Shown piece after piece: positions 57,596-64,000 of a DNA stretch of 64,000 nt (its first letter is position 1; every line of letters begins with the position of its first letter). A program made the position numbers and the translations under genes. Below the pieces are notes generated by a model. That model was not told where the DNA came from and did not search any database. It worked only from the letters and a program-made list of their open reading frames with translations. The stretch is from Shinella sp. WSJ-2 (GTDB lineage: Bacteria > Pseudomonadota > Alphaproteobacteria > Rhizobiales > Rhizobiaceae): assembly GCF_003432075.1 (NCBI RefSeq), contig NZ_QWBU01000005.1, forward strand, positions 124,001-188,000, in the 5' to 3' direction.

Positions 57596-59431
57596 ATGCC
57601 CGCATATCGCTCCCGAACCACCACCCACGGCCGCAACATGGCCGGTGCTCGCGGCCTCTGGCGCGCGACCGGCATGAAGGATTCGGATTTCGGCAAGCCG
57701 ATTATCGCGGTGGTGAACTCCTTTACCCAGTTCGTGCCCGGCCACGTGCACCTGAAGGACCTCGGCCAGCTCGTCGCCCGCGAAATCGAAAAGGCCGGCG
57801 GTGTCGCCAAGGAATTCAACACGATCGCCGTCGACGACGGCATCGCCATGGGCCATGACGGCATGCTCTATTCGCTGCCTTCGCGCGAAATCATCGCCGA
57901 CTCGGTCGAGTACATGGTCAACGCGCATTGCGCCGACGCCATGGTCTGCATCTCGAACTGCGACAAGATCACGCCCGGCATGCTGAACGCCGCCATGCGC
58001 CTCAACATCCCCGCCGTCTTCGTTTCCGGCGGCCCGATGGAGGCCGGCAAAGTCGTGCTGCACGGCAAGACCCACGCGCTCGACCTCGTCGATGCCATGG
58101 TCGCCGCCGCCGACGACAAGGTCTCCGATGAGGACGTCAAGGTCATCGAGCGCTCCGCCTGCCCGACCTGCGGCTCCTGCTCCGGCATGTTCACGGCCAA
58201 CTCGATGAACTGTCTGACCGAGGCCCTGGGCCTGTCGCTGCCCGGCAACGGCTCGACACTCGCCACCCATGCGGACCGTAAGCGCCTCTTCGTCGAGGCC
58301 GGCCACCTGATCGTCGATCTCGCGCGCCGCTACTACGAACAGGAAGACGAGAGCATCCTGCCGCGCAACGTCGCCAACAAGCGCGCCTTCGAAAACGCCA
58401 TGTCGCTCGACGTCGCCATGGGCGGCTCGACCAACACCGTTCTGCACATTCTTGCCGCGGCCTATGAAGGGGGCATCGATTTCGACCTTGATGACATCGA
58501 CCAGCTGTCGCGCCGCGTTCCCTGCCTTTCCAAGGTCGCGCCCGCCAAGGCCGACGTGCACATGGAAGACGTGCATCGCGCCGGCGGCATCATGCGCATC
58601 CTCGGCGAACTCGATCGCGGCGGCCTCATCCACCGCGACACGCCGACCGTGCATTCCGAAACGCTCGGCCACGCCATCGACCGTTGGGACATCACCCGCA
58701 CGACGAGCGAGACGGTGCGCACCTTCTTCCGCGCCGCGCCCGGCGGCATCCCGACCCAGGTCGCCTTCAGCCAGGAAGCCCGCTGGGACGAACTGGACAC
58801 TGACGGCGAAAAGGGCGTCATCCGCTCCGTCGAGCATCCGTTCTCGAAGGATGGCGGCCTTGCCGTTCTCTCGGGCAACATCGCGCTCGACGGCTGCATC
58901 GTGAAGACGGCCGGCGTCGATGAATCGATCCTGAAGTTCACCGGCCCCGCCGTCGTCTTCGAAAGCCAGGATGCGGCCGTGAAGGGCATTCTCGGCAACG
59001 AAGTTAAGGCCGGCGACGTCGTCGTCATCCGCTACGAAGGCCCGAAGGGCGGCCCCGGCATGCAGGAAATGCTCTATCCGACGAGCTACCTGAAGTCGAA
59101 AGGCCTCGGAAAGGCCTGCGCGCTCGTCACCGACGGTCGCTTCTCCGGCGGCACCTCGGGCCTGTCGATCGGCCATGCCTCGCCGGAAGCGGCACAGGGC
59201 GGCACGATCGGCCTCGTACGCGATGGCGACATCATCGAGATCGACATCCCCAACCGCACGATCAACCTCGCGGTTCCGGAAGCCGAACTCGCCGCCCGCC
59301 GCGCCGAGCAGGACAAGCTCGGCTGGAAGCCGGCCGCGCCGCGCAAGCGCAACGTCACGACGGCGCTGAAGGCCTATGCCGCCTTCGCCGCGAGCGCCGA
59401 CAAGGGTGCCGTGCGCATCCTGCCGGAATAA
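57596..59431 (+). CDS. ilvD: Dihydroxy-acid dehydratase
   Basis: A 611-residue Fe-S dehydratase for isoleucine, valine and pantothenate synthesis. Marks are [45 protein letters not shown] (cluster Cys), [20 protein letters not shown] (two further Cys) and [23 protein letters not shown]. The pattern suits a [4Fe-4S] enzyme of the E. coli type. ATG 57596 was preferred to the in-frame TTG at 57590; SD GAGGAATTG precedes. A hairpin terminator follows directly. Confidence 0.97.
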   Translation: MPAYRSRTTTHGRNMAGARGLWRATGMKDSDFGKPIIAVVNSFTQFVPGHVHLKDLGQLVAREIEKAGGVAKEFNTIAVDDGIAMGHDGMLYSLPSREIIADSVEYMVNAHCADAMVCISNCDKITPGMLNAAMRLNIPAVFVSGGPMEAGKVVLHGKTHALDLVDAMVAAADDKVSDEDVKVIERSACPTCGSCSGMFTANSMNCLTEALGLSLPGNGSTLATHADRKRLFVEAGHLIVDLARRYYEQEDESILPRNVANKRAFENAMSLDVAMGGSTNTVLHILAAAYEGGIDFDLDDIDQLSRRVPCLSKVAPAKADVHMEDVHRAGGIMRILGELDRGGLIHRDTPTVHSETLGHAIDRWDITRTTSETVRTFFRAAPGGIPTQVAFSQEARWDELDTDGEKGVIRSVEHPFSKDGGLAVLSGNIALDGCIVKTAGVDESILKFTGPAVVFESQDAAVKGILGNEVKAGDVVVIRYEGPKGGPGMQEMLYPTSYLKSKGLGKACALVTDGRFSGGTSGLSIGHASPEAAQGGTIGLVRDGDIIEIDIPNRTINLAVPEAELAARRAEQDKLGWKPAAPRKRNVTTALKAYAAFAASADKGAVRILPE

Positions 59432-59438
59432 GCTTTTG

Positions 59439-59470
59439 CCGGGCGCGGACATCTCTTCCGCGCCCGGTTT
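59439..59470. terminator. Terminator between ilvD and the GFA gene
   Basis: CCGGGCGCGGA (59439-59449) pairs with TCCGCGCCCGG (59457-59467) over a seven-base loop; TTT follows on the plus strand. It lies between convergent stops. Confidence 0.82.
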
Positions 59471-59475
59471 ACTTT

Positions 59476-59880
59476 TCAGAGGTGCTTCGTCACCTCAGGC
59501 GTGTTCCACCAGGCATTGTTTCGCCCGTCGAAATACTGGATCGGCAGCTCCGCCAGTTCGCTCTGCTCGATGTTGTCGAGGCAGGCGACATTGATCGAAA
59601 CATATTCCCCACCGATCTCTTCGACATAGCCGTGGCCGAAGGCCGCGATGCCGCAATTCTTGCAGAAGCGGTGATGGCCGCTCATCGTACCGAACTGGTA
59701 GTCGCCGAGATCCGCCTCGTCGCATTGCAGGCGAAAGGCATCCGGCTTGATCTGAGCGCCCCAGTAGCGCTTCTTCGAGCAGATCGAGCAATTGCAGCGG
59801 CCCGTGCCGGCCGAAAGATCGATATCCGCCTCGTAGCGGATTTTTCCGCAGTGGCAGCTTCCCTTGTAGGTCTTCAGCAT
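59476..59880 (-). CDS. GFA family zinc protein under MarR control
   Basis: A 134-residue Gfa/CENP-V-fold protein with all zinc ligands: KGSCHCGKIRYEA, GRCNCSICSKKRYW and HRFCKNCGIAAFGHGYVE. The ATG at 59880 follows GAGGAGCCAGCG. It diverges from a marR gene, with two palindromic operators in the 85-bp spacer, so it is probably the main target of that regulator. The biochemical role of most GFA proteins is undefined; a function in aldehyde or electrophile stress is a guess from the MarR link. Confidence 0.92.
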   Translation of the reverse strand: MLKTYKGSCHCGKIRYEADIDLSAGTGRCNCSICSKKRYWGAQIKPDAFRLQCDEADLGDYQFGTMSGHHRFCKNCGIAAFGHGYVEEIGGEYVSINVACLDNIEQSELAELPIQYFDGRNNAWWNTPEVTKHL

Positions 59881-59914
59881 CGCTGGCTCCTCGCTTGCGT
59901 CGTCAGGCGTTAAA

Positions 59915-59930
59915 TGACAATATGTTGTCA
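59915..59930. promoter_or_regulatory. MarR operator 1
   Basis: TGACAATATGTTGTCA: TGACAA and TTGTCA arms around TATG. It lies 34 bp from the GFA start codon on that gene's promoter side. It shares the pattern with operator 2, whose start is 33 bp away, about three helical turns. Confidence 0.75.
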
Positions 59931-59947
59931 AACTCACCATCGCAAAA

Positions 59948-59963
59948 CGACAACATGCTGTCA
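59948..59963. promoter_or_regulatory. MarR operator 2, abutting the marR start codon
   Basis: CGACAACATGCTGTCA: GACA and TGTC arms around ACATGC. It ends two bases before the marR ATG, where an SD would normally lie; no SD is visible, so marR may be leaderless or weakly translated, with its transcript start inside or next to the operator. Confidence 0.72.
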
Positions 59964-59965
59964 AT

Positions 59966-60427
59966 ATGAATCCGGATCGTACTCCCGCAGGCGACGCTTT
60001 CGCCACCTTCGCCATTTCCGTCCTGCGCCTTGCCGGCCATCTGCAGACTGCCGGTGATGCGTTGGCCAAACCCGCCGGCCAGACGAGCGCCCGCTGGCAA
60101 GTTCTGGCCGCCGCCGATCACGCACCGATGACCGTCGCCGATGCCGGGCGCGCGCTGGGTATGAGCCGGCAGGGCGTACAGCGCGTCGCCGACCTGCTCG
60201 AAAAGGACGGCCTTATCACTTACGCCGACAATCCCGCACACCAGCGCGCCAAGCTGATGGCACTAACCGAGAGCGGCAAGGCAGCACTCGAAACAATTCA
60301 GGCGCGGCAAGCCGTCTGGGCCAATGCGCTGGGCGAAATACTCGGCAAAAAAGAAATCGCATCGGCAACACAAATCGTCACCGCCGCGTTACAGGCCATC
60401 GAGAAACAGTCCCTACCGGAAGGATGA
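59966..60427 (+). CDS. MarR family transcriptional regulator
   Basis: A 153-residue winged-helix dimer regulator. The core has SARWQVLAAADHAPMTVADAGRALGMSRQGVQRVADLLEKDGLI (HTH) and a wing HQRAKLMALTESGKAAL, flanked by N- and C-terminal dimerisation helices. It is transcribed divergently from the GFA gene with two matching palindromes between, the classic arrangement for autorepression and ligand-relieved control. Ligand is unknown. The ATG at 59966 has no SD. Confidence 0.93.
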   Translation: MNPDRTPAGDAFATFAISVLRLAGHLQTAGDALAKPAGQTSARWQVLAAADHAPMTVADAGRALGMSRQGVQRVADLLEKDGLITYADNPAHQRAKLMALTESGKAALETIQARQAVWANALGEILGKKEIASATQIVTAALQAIEKQSLPEG

Positions 60428-60508
60428 GACCCGCTTGCACTTTGACATGCGCTAAAAATGTTGATACCAACGCATTTGTCGAAAGCCCGAGAAAGAGGAG
60501 TTCCGAGC

Positions 60509-61243
60509 ATGAGACCGAACCACGAGGTCGTATCCCGGGAGGAATGGCTGACAGCCCGCAAGGCGCTGTTGGCCATGGAGAAGGAGGAAACGAAACTGCG
60601 CGACAAGGTGCGTGCCGAACGCCTCACCCTCCCCTGGGTCAAGGTCGACAAGACCTATACTTTCGAGACCCCCGACGGCCGCAAGACGCTGACCGAGCTG
60701 TTCGACGGCCGCAGTCAGCTCATCGTCTACCACTTCATGTTTGGTCCGGAATGGGAGGCCGGGTGCCCCGGGTGCTCCTTCATGGCCGACCACATCGACG
60801 GCATGCTGCCGCATCTTAACAACCACGACGTCACTCTGATCGCCATCTCGCGCGCACCATTGGAAAAGCTTGCCGCCTACAAAAAGCGTATGGCCTGGAA
60901 ATTCCCCTGGGTGTCGTCCTTCGGCAGCGATTTCAATTTCGACTACCACGTCTCCTTCACCAAGGAGGAGCTGGCAAGCGGCAAGGTGCTGTACAATTAC
61001 CGCGAAACGCCGTCCGCCGATGCGCATGACGAACTGCCCGGCCTCAGCGCCTTCGCCAGGGACGAAGACGGCACGGTCTACCACACGTATTCCGACTACG
61101 CCCGCGGTGGTGAGGAAGCCTTGGGAACCCTGATGATCCTGGACCGGGCGCCGAAGGGCCGCAACGAGACTGGCACGCTGAGCTTCGTCAAGCGCAAGGA
61201 CGAGTATGCGCAAGCCCCCAAGGCGCATTCCTGCTGCGACTGA
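60509..61243 (+). CDS. DUF899 thioredoxin-like family protein
   Basis: A 244-residue DUF899 protein. After VSREEWLTARKALLAMEKEETKLRD it has the thioredoxin-like core with LIVYHFMFGPEWEAGCPGCSFMADHIDG, in which CPGC resembles a redox site, then WVSSFGSDFNFDYHV and YHTYSDYARGGE. It ends in SCCD. The family is thought to be related to AhpC/thioredoxin but has no firm biochemistry. SD GAGGAG fits ATG 60509. It lies 81 bp after marR in the same direction. Confidence 0.9.
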   Translation: MRPNHEVVSREEWLTARKALLAMEKEETKLRDKVRAERLTLPWVKVDKTYTFETPDGRKTLTELFDGRSQLIVYHFMFGPEWEAGCPGCSFMADHIDGMLPHLNNHDVTLIAISRAPLEKLAAYKKRMAWKFPWVSSFGSDFNFDYHVSFTKEELASGKVLYNYRETPSADAHDELPGLSAFARDEDGTVYHTYSDYARGGEEALGTLMILDRAPKGRNETGTLSFVKRKDEYAQAPKAHSCCD

Positions 61244-61268
61244 ACAAGACACAAACGGGAGACCCCGC

Positions 61269-62045
61269 ATGCACAAAAATTACGGCAAGTTCTGCTGGTA
61301 CGAACTGATCACGCCGGATGTGCCCGCCGCCGAACGTTTCTATGCGTCGGTCGTCGGCTGGTCGATGCGCGATTCCGGCATGGAGGGCATGAACTACACC
61401 CTCGCTTATGCCGGCGAAAACCAGGTCGCCGGCCTGATGTCGCCACCCGCCGAGGCCGGAGAGATGCCGGCAATGTGGATGGGCTATATCTTCAGCGACG
61501 ACATCGAGAGCACGCTGAAGGACATCACGGCGAATGGCGGCAGCGTGCATCGCCTGCCGCAGGACATTCCCGGCGTCGGCCGCTTTGCCGTTGCCGCCGA
61601 CCCGCATGGCGCCGTCTTCTCGCTGTTTTCCACCGCGGACGAAGGCCCGGCCGATCCGGGGATGATGGAACCGCAGCGCGTCGGCTGGCACGAACTGATG
61701 GCCGGCGATCTCGACGAAGCCTGGGCCTTCTATTCGAGAATCTTCGGCTGGACGAAGGACATGGCCGTCGATATGTCGGACGCCGGCATGGGCACCTACC
61801 AGACCTTTGCGGTCCGGGGCGGCAATTCGATCGGCGGCATGATGACAAACCCACCCGGCTCGCCCGTCCCGCCGGTCTGGGGCTACTATTTCGTCGTCGA
61901 AGGGCTGGATGCCGCCGGAAAGCGCGTCACGGATGGCGGCGGCCAGATTTTCATGGGGCCAATGGAAGTACCCGGCGGCGCCTGGATCATCAATTGCGCC
62001 GATCCGCAGGGCGCGCATTTCTCGCTGGTCGCGATGCACCGTTGA
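61269..62045 (+). CDS. Two-domain VOC family protein
   Basis: A 258-residue protein with two VOC modules in tandem. The first starts GKFCWYELITPDVPAAERFYASVVGW and ends VAADPHGAVFSLF; the second starts VGWHELMAGDLDEAWAFYSRIFGW and ends NCADPQGAHFSLVAMH. Such proteins resemble CFP30B-like or hydroxylase-type VOC enzymes; the activity is unknown. The gene starts 25 bp after the DUF899 stop with GGGAGACCC as SD, so both are co-transcribed; DUF899 and VOC genes often occur together. Confidence 0.9.
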   Translation: MHKNYGKFCWYELITPDVPAAERFYASVVGWSMRDSGMEGMNYTLAYAGENQVAGLMSPPAEAGEMPAMWMGYIFSDDIESTLKDITANGGSVHRLPQDIPGVGRFAVAADPHGAVFSLFSTADEGPADPGMMEPQRVGWHELMAGDLDEAWAFYSRIFGWTKDMAVDMSDAGMGTYQTFAVRGGNSIGGMMTNPPGSPVPPVWGYYFVVEGLDAAGKRVTDGGGQIFMGPMEVPGGAWIINCADPQGAHFSLVAMHR

Positions 62046-62056
62046 TCCACGAGCAA

Positions 62057-62085
62057 GCGGGGTGCCAAGGTCCCCGGCACCCCGC
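62057..62085 (+). terminator. Hairpin after the VOC gene
   Basis: GCGGGGTGCC (62057-62066) pairs perfectly with GGCACCCCGC (62076-62085) over a nine-base loop, 11 bp after the stop. No real T-run follows, so termination may be partial. Confidence 0.6.
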
Positions 62086-62172
62086 CTCCATTCCTGCTTG
62101 CAATCTTTCTTCGCATTGCACAAACTCTTCCTGATGGCGGCTTAAGACCGCCCGAGGGGAACAAGAGAGCGC

Positions 62173-64000
62173 ATGTCGATCAAGGCCGGTATCTACCACC
62201 TCACCCATTATATCTACGACAAACCGGTCCGCCTCGGACCCCAGATCATCCGGCTCAAGCCGGCGGCGCATTCCAAGACAAAGGTCATCAGTCACTCGCT
62301 GAAGGTCTCGCCCGAAAATCACTTCGTGAACCTCCAGCAGGACCCTTACGGCAACTATCTCGCCCGCTACGTCTTTCCCGATCCGGTCACCGAGTTGAAG
62401 ATCGAGGTCGACCTCGTCGCCGACATGACGGTCTACAATCCCTTCGATTTCTTCGTAGAGGAGGAGGCCGAACACTGGCCCTTCGAGTACCCTGAGGACC
62501 TGCGCGAAGACCTCAAGATTTATCGCACGCCCGAGCCAATGGATCCTGCGCTCGAAGCCTTCATGAAGACGATAGACCGCACGCCGCAACAGCGCACCGT
62601 CGACATGGTCGTTGGCCTCAATGCCCGGCTCCAGCAGACGATCGGCTATGTCATCCGCATGGAGCCGGGCGTGCAGACGCCGGAACAGACGCTGACGGCC
62701 GCACTTGGCTCGTGCCGCGATTCGAGCTGGCTGCTTGTGCAAATTCTGCGCAATCTCGGCTTCGCCGCCCGCTTCGTGTCGGGCTATCTCATCCAGCTCG
62801 CGCCAGACCTGAAGGCCCTCGACGGCCCCTCCGGCACCGAGGTCGATTTCACCGACCTGCATGCCTGGTGCGAAGTCTATCTGCCCGGCGCCGGCTGGAT
62901 CGGCCTGGATCCGACCTCCGGCCTCCTGACCGGCGAAAGCCACATCCCGCTGGCCGCCACGCCGCATTACCGCAATGCCGCGCCGATCAGCGGCGGCTAT
63001 TTCGGCGAGGCGAACACCGAGTTCGACTTCGCCATGACGGTGACCCGCGTGGCCGAGCATCCCCGCATCACAAAACCCTTCTCCGACGAGAGCTGGAATG
63101 CGCTCAACGCACTCGGCCGTGATGTCGATACCGTGCTGGCGGCAAATGACGTCCGTCTCACCATGGGCGGCGAGCCGACTTTCGTCTCCATCGATGACTT
63201 CGAATCCGCTGAATGGAATACCGCCGCCGTCGGCCCGACCAAGCGCGAAAAGGCCGACACACTCATACGGCGGCTGCGTGAAAAATTCGCCCCCGGCGGC
63301 TTCCTGCATTACGGCCAGGGCAAGTGGTATCCCGGCGAAACCCTGCCGCGCTGGACCTTCTCGCTCTACTGGCGACGCGACGGCAAGCCAATCTGGCACA
63401 ATCCCGAGCTCATTGCCGAGGAGGGCAGCGATGCCGGCGTCGGCGAGGCCGATGCCGCGGCGGTGCTTTTAGGGATTGCAGATGAACTCGGCATTGCCGC
63501 CGATATGGTCCAGCCAGCCTACGAAGACCCGGCCGAGTGGATCATCAAGGAAGGCAATCTTCCCGAGAATGTCGACCCGTCGAACTCCAAGCTGGAGGAC
63601 CCCGAAGAGCGCAACCGCATCGCCCGCGTCTTCGAACGTGGCCTGACCACGCCGACCGGCCATATCCTGCCGGTTCAAGCCTGGAATGCCAAGGCTGACG
63701 GCAAACGCTGGATCAGCGAAAAATGGCGCACGCGCCGCGGCAAGATCTTCCTCGTGCCGGGCGACAGCCCTGTGGGTTACCGTCTGCCGCTCGGCGCCCT
63801 GCCCTACCTTTCACCCTCAAACTACCCCTATATCAATCCGGCCGATCCCTCCGAGGACAAACCCCCGCTACCGGATTTCGCCAAGACCGGCCGCGCCATG
63901 GTAGAAGCCTCGTTCCAAGCGAGCGAGGCGGGACAGGATCGCATCGAACAGGTGCGCAGCGAAATCGTCGGCACCGTGCGCACCGCGATGAGCGTTGAGG
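62173..64000 (+). CDS. Transglutaminase-like / DUF2126 family protein, partial
   Basis: The first 609 codons of a gene that runs off the right edge. The N-terminal Bact_transglu_N region begins GIYHLTHYIYDKPVRLGPQIIRLKP. A transglutaminase-core domain follows with the Cys-His-Asp triad visible: Cys181 in ALGSCRDSSWLL, His230 in DLHAWCEVYLPGAGW and the Asp in GLDPTSGLL. After that comes the opening of a DUF2126 region (LTMGGEPTFVSIDDFES, LHYGQGKWYPGE). Full-length relatives have about 1100 residues, and the family is often found with a small transglutaminase, alpha-E and circularly-permuted ATP-grasp proteins. ATG 62173 has CGAGGGGAAC upstream. Confidence 0.92.
   Translation, partial: MSIKAGIYHLTHYIYDKPVRLGPQIIRLKPAAHSKTKVISHSLKVSPENHFVNLQQDPYGNYLARYVFPDPVTELKIEVDLVADMTVYNPFDFFVEEEAEHWPFEYPEDLREDLKIYRTPEPMDPALEAFMKTIDRTPQQRTVDMVVGLNARLQQTIGYVIRMEPGVQTPEQTLTAALGSCRDSSWLLVQILRNLGFAARFVSGYLIQLAPDLKALDGPSGTEVDFTDLHAWCEVYLPGAGWIGLDPTSGLLTGESHIPLAATPHYRNAAPISGGYFGEANTEFDFAMTVTRVAEHPRITKPFSDESWNALNALGRDVDTVLAANDVRLTMGGEPTFVSIDDFESAEWNTAAVGPTKREKADTLIRRLREKFAPGGFLHYGQGKWYPGETLPRWTFSLYWRRDGKPIWHNPELIAEEGSDAGVGEADAAAVLLGIADELGIAADMVQPAYEDPAEWIIKEGNLPENVDPSNSKLEDPEERNRIARVFERGLTTPTGHILPVQAWNAKADGKRWISEKWRTRRGKIFLVPGDSPVGYRLPLGALPYLSPSNYPYINPADPSEDKPPLPDFAKTGRAMVEASFQASEAGQDRIEQVRSEIVGTVRTAMSVE

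Noticed and set aside
57473..59452. A 659-codon open frame on the minus strand opposite ilvD
   Set aside because: Covers ilvD exactly antisense, has no recognisable motif and arises from third-position GC.

Overview
The window is about 64 kb of GC-rich, gene-dense chromosome from an alphaproteobacterium of the Rhizobiales, most likely family Rhizobiaceae (Rhizobium, Agrobacterium, Shinella or Ensifer type). The evidence is an MmgR/alpha-r8 small RNA, CpdR, an Omp10-like lipoprotein, GapR (DUF2312), DUF1036, DUF1244 and DUF882 proteins, homospermidine synthase, a ROSE-like leader on a small heat-shock gene and a cysteine-free short L36. Genus cannot be fixed from the sequence alone. No phage, insertion sequence, integrase or CRISPR array was found; this reads as a core backbone with one looser accessory stretch near 51-62 kb.

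Layout. 1-4.9 kb: a partial ThiE-like gene, a TauE/SafE permease, a small ArsR-type regulator, two divergent DUF465 proteins, purEK, rpmJ and a TPR protein. 4.9-11.6 kb: an alpha/beta hydrolase, pyruvate kinase with a DUF1036 protein, an N-formylglutamate amidohydrolase homologue with DUF1244, gapR, a degenerate histidine phosphatase and an orphan membrane protein. 11.7-25 kb: a DUF882 peptidase-like protein, a sigma-54 response regulator diverging from pepF-pabB-pabC, homospermidine synthase, omp10, a LysM-tailed 5'-nucleotidase and hemH. 24.6-36 kb is rich in envelope functions: SPFH/NfeD pair, kdsD, a beta-barrel protein, galU, an MltB-type transglycosylase, a DUF459 SGNH protein, and a two-component system with two PepSY proteins and an internally duplicated RTX protein. 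36-49 kb: gltBD, threonine aldolase, hsp20, an acetyltransferase, a lysophospholipase-like hydrolase, a HisN-type phosphatase, the sRNA mmgR, a second N-formylglutamate amidohydrolase homologue, cpdR and tRNA-Val(GAC). 49.9-64 kb: an NCS2 purine permease with a structured leader, a LytS-type kinase, two GFA proteins, a frameshifted GntR regulator next to uxaA, a double-HTH GntR protein, ilvD, a MarR regulator with twin operators, a DUF899 protein, a VOC protein and the start of a transglutaminase-like protein.

Most genes are housekeeping: purine (purEK), folate (pabBC), branched-chain amino acid (ilvD), histidine (hisN), glutamate (gltBD) and haem (hemH) synthesis, glycolysis (pyk), polyamines (hss) and envelope precursors (kdsD, galU). 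The most interesting signals are in RNA and regulation: an SD-sequestering leader on the purine permease that may be a xanthine riboswitch, a terminator hairpin that contains the next gene's start codon, the MmgR sRNA, a ROSE-like thermometer, mutually exclusive hairpins upstream of gltB, and paired MarR operators three helical turns apart. I found no clear, wholly new multi-gene system. The closest candidate is the two-component/PepSY/RTX cluster at 32.4-36.1 kb.
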